Shown here in pieces: positions 16,353 to 24,810 of a stretch of 64,000 bases of DNA. The position numbers and the translations under genes were made by a program. The notes under the pieces are model-generated. The model worked only from the letters and a program-made list of their open reading frames with translations, did not search any database and had not been told where the DNA came from. The DNA is from Vescimonas coprocola. Lineage in GTDB: Bacteria > Bacillota > Clostridia > Oscillospirales > Oscillospiraceae. Each line of letters opens with the position of its first letter. The stretch's first letter is position 1. The stretch spans positions 1,764,415 to 1,828,414 of the forward strand of contig NZ_AP023418.1 of the NCBI RefSeq assembly GCF_018408575.1, read 5' to 3'.

Positions 16353-17462
16353 ATGCCGCTGGGAATACAGCAGAACAACGATTTTACGCAGTTCACAATG
16401 GATGTCTGGAATGACAAGATCTTTTATCAGGAGCAGGAGTTTCCGGCGGGATTCATGGCGATGTCCATTCTGAACATTCCCGAAGAAGAACTGCCGGAGC
16501 TGATACAGGCCGGCGGCGCACCAACCTTCCTGTTCCCTGTGGTGGTACAGGGCAGCGATGAGGACGCTGCGGCGGTATTCCCGCAGCTGCGGGAACGGAT
16601 ACTGTATCTGACTGAACTGCTTTGGAAGTATCCGCCCTTTTGCTACAATGACTATGAGAAGGAAATGAGCCGGATCAATATCCTGTTTGACGAAAGAAAC
16701 CTCCTGCAAATACGGACGCCCAATTCAGAGCTCCAGACAGAGTTTCTGAGATTCTGCGTCGGGATTATACGCATCCCTATCGCCATGTACCACTTCTATG
16801 CAGCGGGGCGGTTCTTTGAGCTGGATTATCTGCGGCGTCTGAAAAAACGGAACGAAACACATTTCGCCGTGGCCGCGCATGACTGCTTCAACAGCGAGCA
16901 GTTTTGGGATGAGATGCGGAGTTTACAGAGCTTGAATATGGAGCCGTTCACGGTTTACCCGGAGCTGTCCTCCACCTATGTGTTTGCCCGCAGTCCTAAA
17001 AACGAAAAAGAAATGGTGTTTGTGGAACGGGTATCTTTCCTGCGGCTCACAGATTTTTACACCTACGACCTTTTGAACGGGTTGCACCACGGCCACGCGC
17101 CCAGCCAGTGCCAAGGCTGCGGGAAATATTTTCTGACCACCAACGGCCACATCCCAAAATACTGCGACGGCATCGCCCCGCAGGACAATCGTTATACCTG
17201 CCGGCAGTACGGTGCGATGATACACCAGAAGGAGCAGAACAAACAGCACCCGGTCTACCGCCTGTTCAATACCCGAACCGGGACGATCCGCAAGCATCAC
17301 CAGAGAGGAAAAATCTCCGATGACCTGCGGCGGGAGGCACTGTATCTGGCGGGGAGCTACCGGGACAAGGCGCTGATGGACAACGACTATGCCGCTGACG
17401 GATATGCGCGGGACATGGAATTGGAGCACATTTACGCGGAGGCAGAAAAGCGGCTGAAATGA
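16353..17462 (+). CDS. Element-encoded protein of unknown function with CxxC zinc-ribbon-like motif
   Basis: A 369-residue protein. The N-terminal two-thirds is helical without a recognisable catalytic motif. Near residue 255 it has CQGCGKYFLTTNGHIPKYC followed 15 residues later by another Cys (YTCRQYGA), a likely zinc-binding treble. A basic, helical C-terminus follows. The combination recalls the DUF6076-type proteins common in Clostridia mobile elements, but that assignment is from memory. The start at 16353 is chosen because AGGAGGG (16339-16345) is ideally spaced; earlier in-frame ATGs at 16299 and 16332 lack one. It is followed 16 nt later by a sigma factor, suggesting a two-gene regulatory unit. 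Confidence 0.7.
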   Translation: MPLGIQQNNDFTQFTMDVWNDKIFYQEQEFPAGFMAMSILNIPEEELPELIQAGGAPTFLFPVVVQGSDEDAAAVFPQLRERILYLTELLWKYPPFCYNDYEKEMSRINILFDERNLLQIRTPNSELQTEFLRFCVGIIRIPIAMYHFYAAGRFFELDYLRRLKKRNETHFAVAAHDCFNSEQFWDEMRSLQSLNMEPFTVYPELSSTYVFARSPKNEKEMVFVERVSFLRLTDFYTYDLLNGLHHGHAPSQCQGCGKYFLTTNGHIPKYCDGIAPQDNRYTCRQYGAMIHQKEQNKQHPVYRLFNTRTGTIRKHHQRGKISDDLRREALYLAGSYRDKALMDNDYAADGYARDMELEHIYAEAEKRLK

Positions 17463-17478
17463 GGAAGGGGGCGCTCCT

Positions 17479-18438
17479 GTGACGAAAAATATGTACACCG
17501 TTGCCGGGGACGGCCCCTGCAATGAAGAGCTTGCTTTGCGGATGCAAGCCGGAGACAAAAACGCCGCGGAACGCCTCATCGCACAGAACGAGGGTTACCT
17601 CACCGACCTGGCGCGGGCGTACACGCCGTGGTGTGAGATGGAGGATTTGAAGCAGGAGGCGGCGCTGGCGCTGCTGGACGCGGCAGGGCGCTTTGATCCC
17701 GCCTACGGAACAAAGCTGCTGACCTATGCGACACCCGCGATAGAAGCGGCGCTGCCCGACTATGCCGCGCGGTATTCTTCCTCTCTGTCCATTCCCATCA
17801 GCCGGTACAATCAACTGCGCAGGGTGGCATACCTCTGTGCCGAGGGATGGGACTCATCTGATGCTGAGTTGGTCAAGGTGGTGTACGGAGAACTGAATGT
17901 ATCTGCCAAGGTAGCTGGGGCGTTGATAAAAGAATACCGGACGCTGTTTTGCGTCCGGCAGTTAGGTGACGATGTGTTCTCCGTCAGCTGCGGCGGCGAT
18001 CCCGCCGTGGCCTATGACCGCCTGATGCGCCGGACGCTGCTGATGCAGCGGATGGAGCAAGTGTTGACGCCCAGGGAGTTGAATCTGGTGCGGAGTTATC
18101 TGGGCATCGGTCAGCCGGACGAGGTTGGCATGACCTTTCAGGAGCTGGCGATCCGGCTCAACTACAATGGCCCCAGCGGAGCGGAGAAGGCATACAAGGC
18201 CGCGCTGCGGAAGTTGAAAAAGGACTTGTATGGCGGGGCTTACGGCCGGTGGCTCGCCGCGCAGAAGGCCATCCGCGCCGCCAAAGCGGAGGCGGAGGCA
18301 GATCTTGGACATTATACAACACCCCAGATCACATGGCTGGATGAAGAGGAGTTAGCGGAGCGGTTTTTCTGTGAGGTCGCTGCGTTGATCCGTGTTCACG
18401 AGATATTCGGTGAGACATTAGAAAATGAAGAAAATTAG
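17479..18438 (+). CDS. Sigma-70 family RNA polymerase sigma factor of the element
   Basis: A 319-residue protein with a sigma region-2-like part (LARAYTPWCEMEDLKQEAALALLDAAGRFDP, then TYATPAIEAALPDY) and a region-4-like helix-turn-helix (LTPRELNLVRSYLG ... TFQELAIRLNYN). Start GTG at 17479 lies 8 nt after AGGAAGGGG; an ATG four codons later is weaker. Such sigma factors in Clostridia elements are thought to direct element-specific transcription; its target promoters are not evident. The stop (TAG, 18436-18438) is embedded in the terminator stem. Confidence 0.82.
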   Translation: MTKNMYTVAGDGPCNEELALRMQAGDKNAAERLIAQNEGYLTDLARAYTPWCEMEDLKQEAALALLDAAGRFDPAYGTKLLTYATPAIEAALPDYAARYSSSLSIPISRYNQLRRVAYLCAEGWDSSDAELVKVVYGELNVSAKVAGALIKEYRTLFCVRQLGDDVFSVSCGGDPAVAYDRLMRRTLLMQRMEQVLTPRELNLVRSYLGIGQPDEVGMTFQELAIRLNYNGPSGAEKAYKAALRKLKKDLYGGAYGRWLAAQKAIRAAKAEAEADLGHYTTPQITWLDEEELAERFFCEVAALIRVHEIFGETLENEEN

Positions 18439-18481
18439 CAGTACGGTACCGGGTGTCAGCCTGATACCGTACTGCTATTTG
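18438..18481 (+). terminator. Terminator of the sigma-factor operon
   Basis: An 11-bp perfect stem, GCAGTACGGTA with TACCGTACTGC, is followed by TATTTGCTT. It begins on the last base of the sigma-factor stop codon. Confidence 0.8.
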
Positions 18482-18491
18482 CTTATTCTGA

Positions 18492-18845
18492 ATCTTCCTT
18501 GTTGATGACCATGGAATAGATTTTATTGCAGAAAGCAAGAGAGGATTTTTGAAGTTTCAAGTTAAAACCATTCGCAAAGGAACAGGCTATGTTTTTATGC
18601 GGGAGGAATATTTTGATATTTCAGACCAATCACTTTACTTGTTCTTGCTTTTGCTAAATGATGGCGAACACCCCATAGAATATTTAATTCCTGCGACCAC
18701 ATGGGATAATGACAGTAGTAATATTTTTGTTTACCATTCATACAAGGGTAAAAAGTCGAAACCAGAATATGTCCTAAATATTTCCGCCAAGAACATTCCG
18801 CAGCTCGAAAGATTTAAGTTAGAAAATATGATAACGGCAATATAA
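18492..18845 (+). pseudogene. 5'-truncated DUF4365/PD-(D/E)XK-like gene
   Basis: The frame from a TTG at 18549 gives 98 residues. The same frame is open back to 18492 and reads DDHGIDFIAESKRGF before LKFQVKTIRK. The pair GIDF ... QVKT is the core of DUF4365-type restriction-endonuclease-fold domains, with Asp and Gln-x-Lys as active-site positions. No ATG, GTG or proper N-terminus exists: the 5' end is cut off by the terminator of the preceding operon. It is therefore read as a decayed defence-type gene. Base composition is AT-rich, unlike its neighbours. The TTG with AGAGAGG upstream could still yield a short product without the Asp motif. Confidence 0.55.
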
Positions 18846-18858
18846 TGAGGAACAAAAT

Positions 18859-19209
18859 ATGGCTTTAACCATACAAGAGCGATTGAAAGACCTGCGTGTG
18901 GAGTGTGGCTTGACGCTGGAACAACTTGCGGAGCAGACGCACCCCTCCAAGTCTGCGCTGGGCAGCTATGAAGCGGAGGACTTCAAGGACATCAGCCACT
19001 ATACGCTTTCCTCCGGCGAGATCCAGACGGAGAGCGCCGCCCAGACCGGCACAGTAAGTACGGGCATGGGTAATATGGGCGGCCCCGGCGGGCAGAAGCC
19101 GGACGGAGCGCTGCCCTCCGGCGGCGGCCCAAAGCCGGACGATGATACCCCACGGTCAAAGCCGACGGGCGAGATGCCGCAGAAGGATAGCGGCAACGCC
19201 AAAGCCTGA
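18859..19209 (+). pseudogene. Truncated XRE-type HTH fused to unrelated Gly/Pro-rich tail
   Basis: Residues 1-48 are the start of a common Clostridia XRE regulator (ERLKDLRVECGLTLEQLAEQ ... SKSALGSYEAEDFKDISHY). The next helix of the domain is missing. From residue 49 the sequence changes to a Ser/Gly/Pro/Lys-rich stretch (GGPGGQKPDGALPSGGGPKP) of the sort found as linkers or C-termini of membrane-fusion or permease proteins. The frame is intact across the junction, so a chimeric protein might be made, but it cannot be a normal repressor. It probably formed by an internal deletion between two genes of the element. Confidence 0.6.
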
Positions 19210-19227
19210 AAAAAGCCAACTGAACGC

Positions 19228-19268
19228 AAATCACCAAGCCGTTGTGATACAACAGCTTGGTGATTTTG
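19228..19268 (+). terminator. Terminator after the HTH chimera
   Basis: A 12-bp stem AAATCACCAAGC/GCTTGGTGATTT with a 15-nt loop ends in TTTTG. Confidence 0.7.
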
Positions 19269-19385
19269 CACAGTTATTGATCTGACAGCTCAAGTCTTGC
19301 GGCAGACACGGAAAAAAATCTGGACTTGTTGCAGTTCGAGTCCTATAATCAGCCTATTTTTTTGGTATGGAAGGAGCGTTTCCCC

Positions 19386-20384
19386 ATGAACAAAGCAAAT
19401 GCCCCTTTTCGCTATGACTACGTTGGCAGCTTTCTTCGCCCTGCCGGACTGAAGCAGGCGCGGGCAGACTTTCAAAACGGCAAGATCGGAGCCGATGAGC
19501 TGAAAGCAGCGGAGGATCAGGCGATCCGTGAGCTGGTTGCCAAGCAGCAGAGCGCTGGATACCACGTAATTACCGACGGCGAATTCCGCCGTGCCACCTG
19601 GCACCTCGACTTCATGTGGGGCTTTCACGGTGTGGGCCACAGCCGCACGGAGAAGGGGCTGCCGTTCCATGGAGAGAACGCAATGCTTGATGATACCTAC
19701 CTCACCGGAGAGGTGGGAGTGGACAGCCATCCCTTTGTGGAGCATTTCCGGTTTGTCAAGGCGCTGGAAGACGAGAACACCGTAGCCAAGCTGACGATTC
19801 CCGCACCCGCTCAGTTTCTGGAGCAGATGGTCATGCCCTTTGCAATGGAAAATACCAGCAAATACTACCCCAACATTGAAAAGCTGGTGGAGGATCTGGC
19901 AGCGGGCTACCGCAAGGTCATTGATGACGTATATGCCGCTGGGTGCCGCAACCTGCAATTTGACGATTGCAGCTGGGGTATGCTGGTAGACCCCCGTGCC
20001 TGTCTGATCTTTGATACCGACGAGAAGGGGCTGGAGGCCATCAAGGAGCAGATGCTCGCCGCCAACAATCTGGCCATTGAAGGCAAGCCGGAGGATCTGG
20101 TCATCAACACCCATGTCTGCCGGGGCAACTTCCACTCTACCTACGCCAGCTCCGGCGCTTATGACAGCGTGGCCAAGACCCTGCTGGCCCGTGAGAACGT
20201 GACTGCCTACTATCTGGAATTTGACGATGCCCGCAGCGGCGGCTTCGAGCCTTTGGCCACTGTCAGCGGTGAGAAGAAGGTGGTGCTGGGCCTCGTCACC
20301 ACCAAGCGTCCTGAGTTGGAGGATAAGGGGGTGTTCTTCGTCCGGCTCCGGTTCGGCAAATTGGATAAACTTCTCATTTGTTAG
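19386..20384 (+). pseudogene. 3'-truncated cobalamin-independent methionine synthase-like gene (YxjG/MetE C-domain family)
   Basis: Residues 1 to about 314 match the stand-alone MetE-like methyltransferase family (RYDYVGSFLRP, ITDGEFRRATWHLDFMWG, FDDCSWGMLVD, INTHVCRGNFHSTYA, LEFDDARSGGFEPL, VVLGLVTTKRPELEDK). The family continues for about 40-50 residues and ends with the last zinc-ligand Cys (as in SPQCGFAS). Here it breaks at about 20328, and the remaining 18 codons are antisense to a sigma-factor fragment. With the Cys missing, the enzyme should be inactive for homocysteine methylation. The start at 19386 has GAAGGAGCG upstream. Confidence 0.75.
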
Positions 20385-20521
20385 ATAATCAAGGGGAATT
20401 TCCCGTTCCCATTTCTGCCGCAGCCGTATGATTTTCCGATGGCGGCATAGCGAATGACAGCTTTACAAAAGGCGTTGTGCTTGCACCGGATATACTCTTG
20501 ATAGGCGTCAATCTCGGTCAT
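20329..20521 (-). pseudogene. Fragment of a Tn916/ICE-type sigma-70 family protein (frameshifted)
   Basis: From the ATG at 20521 (behind GAGGGGG) the frame reads TEIDAYQEYIRCKHNAFCKAVIRYAAI. A one-base deletion near 20437 then shifts the frame; in the next frame the text continues KIIRLRQKWEREIPLDYLTNEKFIQFAEPEP. This is the N-terminal half of a sigma-like protein frequent in Firmicutes conjugative elements. It ends abruptly at about 20329, where it joins the truncated methionine-synthase-like gene of the other strand. It is a deletion scar. Confidence 0.65.
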
Positions 20522-20550
20522 GGAAATTCCCCCTCTCTGAATGATAGTGC

Positions 20551-20579
20551 GGGGCGGCAGCACTCCGTGCTGTCGCCCC
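20551..20579. terminator. GC-rich hairpin downstream of the efflux operon
   Basis: A 13-bp stem GGGGCGGCAGCAC/GTGCTGTCGCCCC (one G-T) lies 57 bp past the last MATE stop. There is no clear T-tract on either strand. Confidence 0.35.
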
Positions 20580-20635
20580 TTGATTGCCTATCTGCAAAGG
20601 CAGACGGGGCTGTCAACGGCGGCACAAAGCAACGT

Positions 20636-21991
20636 TCATTTTACTGTTGACGGGCTCAGCTGGCTTTGTGCTATTGCCTTGTAGTAAACACAAATAGAAA
20701 TGATTGCTGTAATCGCTTCTGTGATCCAAAACGCATTCCAGACGCCAACCGCTCCGAAAAACCTGCTGAGTAAAAACGCAGCCGGAATGATAACCACTAC
20801 ATACCGGCAAAGGGAAATCAGTAATGAAGGAGCGCCTTTTCCAAGTCCCTCCAGTGCGCCGGAAGATGTAACGGAAACCGCCGAGACGATAAAACCGGCG
20901 CCGATGATACGCAGGGCTGTTTCCCCGGCCTGAATCGTCGCTTCTGTGTGGGTAAACAGCCCCATAAGCTGGCCGGGGATCAGCAGACATATCACTGTCC
21001 CAAGCACCATAATGATACCACTCATGCACAAAACGATCTTAAAGATCTGGCTGACCCGTTGGTGTTCCCCCGCGCCGTAGTTATAGCCGATCAGGGGGCG
21101 CATCCCCTGCACAATGCCATTCGCTGGAAGATAGACAAATGTCTGCAATTTGTAATAGATTCCCAAAACCAGAATATACACTTCGGAATATGCCGCCAAA
21201 ATCGCATTGAGCGCCGAAATCAAAAGAGACGGAAGCGCGAGATTCAGGGTTGCGGGAATGCCAATGGAGTACAGCTTTATTACCATCTTTTTGCTGGGGA
21301 GAATGTACTGCCTGCGGATATGCACGCGAATTGGCCGCGCAAGATAGACTACAAGGTAAATCGTCAGCGTCAGAGCCTGTCCGATGCCGGTCGCCAGCGC
21401 AGCGCCTTCGATTCCCATTTCCGGGAATGGGCCATAGCCAAAAATCAGAACGGGGTCTAAGACAATGTTTGTGATGCACCCGCACATCAGGCTTATCATG
21501 GTTGTTTTCATGTTTCCTACTGCCTGGAACAATTTCTCAAACGCCATGCTGACGGTAACAATGAGTGTAAAGGCGAACGCAACGACAGAATAGCGGACGC
21601 CAAGTTCAATGACCGCTTCGGATGAAGTAAACATCCGCAGGAAAACCGGCATGATCGTAATACAGCAGACTGTCATAACAACGCCATGAATCACGGCAAG
21701 CACAAGTCCCTGCGTGGCTGCCTGATCCGCTTTTTCATGATCCCCAGCGCCCAAATGAATGGCGATTACGGCGTTGATTCCAACGCCAAATCCAATTCCA
21801 ACAGCATTGATAAAATTTTGAACCGGGTAAACCAACGATAATGCCGTCATAGCCTCCTCGCTGATCTGCGCGACGAAAAAACTGTCCACAATGTTGTAGA
21901 GGGAATTGACCAGCATGGATAACACCATAGGCAGGGTCATGGATAAAATCAGCGGTAATACCGGTTTTTCTTTCATAAAAGTTTCATTCAT
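20636..21991 (-). CDS. MATE-family multidrug efflux transporter (last gene of operon)
   Basis: A 451-residue protein with 12 predicted membrane helices and MATE hallmarks in both halves: LPMVLSMLVNSLYNIVDSFFV near the N-terminus, GIGFGVGINA, FQAVGNMKTT and MRPLIGYNYGAGEH in the second half. MATE pumps export cationic drugs or toxic metabolites using Na+ or H+ gradients. It overlaps the acetyltransferase stop by 8 nt, so translation is coupled. It is the second MATE of the operon and differs clearly from the first (22426-23787), so the two may form different pumps. Confidence 0.93.
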   Translation of the reverse strand: MNETFMKEKPVLPLILSMTLPMVLSMLVNSLYNIVDSFFVAQISEEAMTALSLVYPVQNFINAVGIGFGVGINAVIAIHLGAGDHEKADQAATQGLVLAVIHGVVMTVCCITIMPVFLRMFTSSEAVIELGVRYSVVAFAFTLIVTVSMAFEKLFQAVGNMKTTMISLMCGCITNIVLDPVLIFGYGPFPEMGIEGAALATGIGQALTLTIYLVVYLARPIRVHIRRQYILPSKKMVIKLYSIGIPATLNLALPSLLISALNAILAAYSEVYILVLGIYYKLQTFVYLPANGIVQGMRPLIGYNYGAGEHQRVSQIFKIVLCMSGIIMVLGTVICLLIPGQLMGLFTHTEATIQAGETALRIIGAGFIVSAVSVTSSGALEGLGKGAPSLLISLCRYVVVIIPAAFLLSRFFGAVGVWNAFWITEAITAIISICVYYKAIAQSQLSPSTVK

Positions 21992-22403
21992 TCGTGATTG
22001 CCTCCGGTGTTTCTTTTCTTGTCATAAAACAGATCGGATCTTTTCGGAAGCCAAAGGGTTCATAAAACTGTTCAGCCTCTTCCGTGATCAGCATTCCCAG
22101 CAGGGAACGGTATGTGTCTTCTGCCGTAATCGCCTTTAGGAGAGAGGCGCCCACACCCCTGTGCCGGAAATCTGCATCCACAACAACATCACAAATATAA
22201 TACTGGGTGGCATAGTCTGTTATCACTCTTGCAAATCCGATTTGTTTTCCGTCGGCGGTATAGGCTCCATAGCAGATAGAGTGTTTCCATGACTCCATAA
22301 TTGCTTCTTTCTTTCTGTTGCATGCCCATACGGTCTGTGATAGAAGGCGAAGTACGGTTTCTGTTTGCAGAGCATCCAGCCCTTTTTTAATATGTATTTC
22401 CAT
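21984..22403 (-). CDS. GNAT-family N-acetyltransferase
   Basis: A 139-residue single GNAT domain. The acetyl-CoA loop is VVDADFRHRGVGASLL, matching the R/Q-x-x-G-x-G/A signature, preceded by strand YYICDVVV and followed by a FYEPFGF motif typical of this fold. The substrate is not predictable. Its place between two MATE pumps suggests modification of the exported compound or drug resistance. The start at 22403 follows AGGAGAGACG; it lies 22 nt downstream of the first MATE gene. Confidence 0.9.
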   Translation of the reverse strand: MEIHIKKGLDALQTETVLRLLSQTVWACNRKKEAIMESWKHSICYGAYTADGKQIGFARVITDYATQYYICDVVVDADFRHRGVGASLLKAITAEDTYRSLLGMLITEEAEQFYEPFGFRKDPICFMTRKETPEAITNE

Positions 22404-22425
22404 ATCGTCTCTCCTTTTCCTGTTC

Positions 22426-23787
22426 TTACTGTGTTTTTGTACCGCTGCAAAGCGTTTCTTTTTTTCTGCCTGCTCGGAAGATCAGAAGCGCCAGAACGAA
22501 TGTTGCCGTTTCTGTGACAGGGAAGGACAGCCAGATCCCTGTAATCTTCAGGAGTTTTTCCAGACCCCACATGAATGAAATGAGCAGCAGAAACTGACGC
22601 AGTAGCTGAATCAGTATACTTGGAAAGACCTGTTCTGTTGCCTGAAGATAGGTGGAGATCATGGTAGACCATCCGCAGAACAGGTAGCTGACCGCCATAA
22701 TCCGCATAGCGGATATTCCAAAGGAGCGCATGGCTTCCGACGCCGTAAATAATCCCAAAAGCTGCGCCGGAAAGAGGATGACGGTCAATGTTCCCAGTAT
22801 CATCATACCGGAGACCAAAGCGGTTCCGTAGCGGAAAGCAGAGTGCAGCCTATCTCTGTTTCCCGCACCGTAGTTGAACCGCATAATAGGAAGACAGCCC
22901 TGGATCAGCCCGTTGACCGTCATGACAATCAACTGCTGCACCTTAAAATACGCACCGAAGAAAGCGATTGCCGTATCGGAATAGGCGACCAGAAAAAAGT
23001 TTACAAAAGTCACCATAAAAGAACTAAGGGCATTCATAATAAAAGACGGCAGTCCAAGGGTGAAAATACGGCCAATCAGCCACTTTTGCAAATGAAAGCC
23101 TTTGATTTTTACCTGCACTTTCTGCTTTTTGCCCAGCAGTAAAGCAAATGCCAAAATCATGGACAGCAGATAGCCTGCAACGGTAGCTACCGCAGCGCCG
23201 CGGATTCCCATAGCCGGGAAAATACCAATCCCAAAAATCAGAATGGGGTCAAACACGAAGTTGACGACCACGCCCGCGATCTGGAACCACATGGGAGCGA
23301 CCATGTTCCCGGTGGCCTGTATCATCTTCTGGATGGCGATATGCACCATATTGGGAATTTGCATGAAGGAGCACACACTCATATAGGCGATGCTCAGCTG
23401 ATAAATTTCTTCATTATTGGTGAATGCCCGAAAATAGGGTTTCATAATCAGTAATGCCAGAAGATTGAGCAAAGCACCAATTCCAAAGGCCAGTAACAAT
23501 CCATGTGTGACAGTTGCATTTGCCTCATCCTGCTTTTTCTGTCCAAGATACCCTGCTATCAGCACATTCACGCCGACACCGATCCAGATAGACGCTGCAT
23601 TCATCAGTGTTGTAATGGGAAACGACAGGGAAACCGCCGTCAAAGCATTTTCACTCAGCCGCGCTACAAACGCGCTGTCTATCAGATTATAGGAATATTG
23701 CAGGAACACGGAAATCAGCGGCGGTATCGACATTTGCCAGATGAGCTTTCCAACAGGAGCGACCGCCATTTTATTATTGGTCTGCAT
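22426..23787 (-). CDS. MATE-family multidrug efflux transporter (first of two)
   Basis: A 453-residue MATE protein: QMSIPPLISVFLQYSYNLID, FIWIGVGVN-like helix 2, IQATGNMVAPMW and LPIMRFNYGAGNRDR. The start at 23787 (MQTNNKMAVAP) is chosen for GGAGGGAAAG directly upstream; the frame is open for 57 further codons that are not protein-like. It follows the nitroreductase by 59 nt. The pair nitroreductase plus pump suggests detoxification of a nitro- or quinone-type compound followed by export. Confidence 0.93.
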   Translation of the reverse strand: MQTNNKMAVAPVGKLIWQMSIPPLISVFLQYSYNLIDSAFVARLSENALTAVSLSFPITTLMNAASIWIGVGVNVLIAGYLGQKKQDEANATVTHGLLLAFGIGALLNLLALLIMKPYFRAFTNNEEIYQLSIAYMSVCSFMQIPNMVHIAIQKMIQATGNMVAPMWFQIAGVVVNFVFDPILIFGIGIFPAMGIRGAAVATVAGYLLSMILAFALLLGKKQKVQVKIKGFHLQKWLIGRIFTLGLPSFIMNALSSFMVTFVNFFLVAYSDTAIAFFGAYFKVQQLIVMTVNGLIQGCLPIMRFNYGAGNRDRLHSAFRYGTALVSGMMILGTLTVILFPAQLLGLFTASEAMRSFGISAMRIMAVSYLFCGWSTMISTYLQATEQVFPSILIQLLRQFLLLISFMWGLEKLLKITGIWLSFPVTETATFVLALLIFRAGRKKETLCSGTKTQ

Positions 23788-23846
23788 ACTTTCCCTCCTC
23801 TCCACAAAGCGTCCGGCGCAAAAAATTGCGCCGGACAGCAGGATCA

Positions 23847-24368
23847 TTAAATCCGAACGATATAGTTTTGTTTGCGTGCTGCGGGTTGACTGGCTTCCCG
23901 GGCTGGATACCCCAATGCAACCGCCCCGACACCGCGCAAGGTTTCCGGCAGCTTCCACTCCCGCAGGAGAGCCTTGCCACTTTCACTGTCAAAAATCTCA
24001 CGTTCCCGATGTACCCATACAGTTCCCAGTCCAAGGGCATGGGCGGCGAGCATCATGTTTTCGAGGACGCAGCTTCCGTCCTCCACAAAGGTACTTGCGG
24101 AGCCATCTGCCAAAACCAGGATCACGACAGGTGCGCCATAATAAGGGTCTGTGTTGCTCCCCATCACTTCTGCGTTTAGTTTTGCAATCTCCCGCCTATA
24201 TTTGGGGTCTGTAATTGCAATGATGGTTGGAGATTGATGTCCTCCGCCGGTAGGAGCGTAAGTCCCTGCTTCCAGTACAGCGTCCAAAGCCTTGGAAGGG
24301 ACAGGTTCCGATTTATAAGCCCGTACACTACGGCGCGTCTTGATAAGAGACAAAAAATTTTTTTCCAT
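23847..24368 (-). CDS. Nitroreductase-family FMN oxidoreductase
   Basis: A 173-residue nitroreductase: SLIKTRRSVRAYKSEPV (FMN phosphate contact), YAPTGGGHQSP, ENMMLAAHALGLGTVWV and VALGYPAREA, all standard positions of the fold. It reduces nitroaromatics, quinones or flavins with NAD(P)H. The start at 24368 follows GGAGG with 11-nt spacing; MEDYIC six codons earlier has no site. It heads the efflux operon and is separated from a consensus promoter by an intrinsic terminator (24412-24453), so expression likely depends on read-through. Confidence 0.9.
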   Translation of the reverse strand: MEKNFLSLIKTRRSVRAYKSEPVPSKALDAVLEAGTYAPTGGGHQSPTIIAITDPKYRREIAKLNAEVMGSNTDPYYGAPVVILVLADGSASTFVEDGSCVLENMMLAAHALGLGTVWVHREREIFDSESGKALLREWKLPETLRGVGAVALGYPAREASQPAARKQNYIVRI

Positions 24369-24411
24369 ACAGATATAGTCCTCCATTCTGCTAATACTTC
24401 CGAGATACAGG

Positions 24412-24453
24412 CAACAAAAAAGCCACACGGCTATCACAAGATAGCTGTGTGGC
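24412..24453 (-). terminator. Attenuator-like terminator in the leader of the nitroreductase operon
   Basis: On the minus strand GCCACAC(A)GCTATC pairs with GATAGC(C)GTGTGGC around a 4-nt loop and is followed by TTTTTT. It lies 50 nt after the -10 box and 44 nt before the nitroreductase start, so it separates a strong promoter from the operon. Confidence 0.7.
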
Positions 24454-24502
24454 AAAAAGATGACCGAATCCGGAAAAAGTCCACTCAAATTTTACGCATA
24501 TT

Positions 24503-24531
24503 ATTATAGCATTCTTTCAGGAGACTGTCAA
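24503..24531 (-). promoter_or_regulatory. Consensus promoter of the nitroreductase/efflux operon
   Basis: Perfect TTGACA (24531-24526), a 17-bp spacer and perfect TATAAT (24508-24503) on the minus strand. Confidence 0.85.
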
Positions 24532-24666
24532 GCATCAATCATTACGGAATTGTGGCGTCTATCTGTTGTTTTTTGTGTTACTTTATACACCTACATTGAA
24601 GACATGAAGGAGTTTATCGATAGGGCCACTCAGTTGAATCGAGCTGCGTGACGTGTGACCTGCTCA

Positions 24667-24690
24667 GACTACTATTTGACTACTATCGCA
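24667..24690 (+). repeat. Integrase-arm-like doubled motif near attR
   Basis: Two tandem GACTACTA motifs followed by TCGCA match the motif in both 169-bp repeats at the left end (2863-2889, 3032-3058). Position near each att end and doubling fit arm-type sites for a tyrosine recombinase. The preceding 24540-24660 contains only a short open tail (ending TQLNRAA) that I cannot identify. Confidence 0.55.
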
Positions 24691-24736
24691 AAAAACCTCG
24701 GAAGCCTTGCAAGGCAAGGCTTCCGAGGTTTTTTCT
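24691..24736. terminator. Strong bidirectional terminator near the right end of the element
   Basis: A 16-bp perfect stem, AACCTCGGAAGCCTTG with CAAGGCTTCCGAGGTT, has A and T tracts on its two sides. It insulates the right end of the element. Confidence 0.8.
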
Positions 24737-24810
24737 TCAAAATGGCGGAAATTTGTGCAATCTCAACCAAGCCCTTGCGCCGCAGGGCTTTCCGGCTTGA
24801 CGGTCTGATA

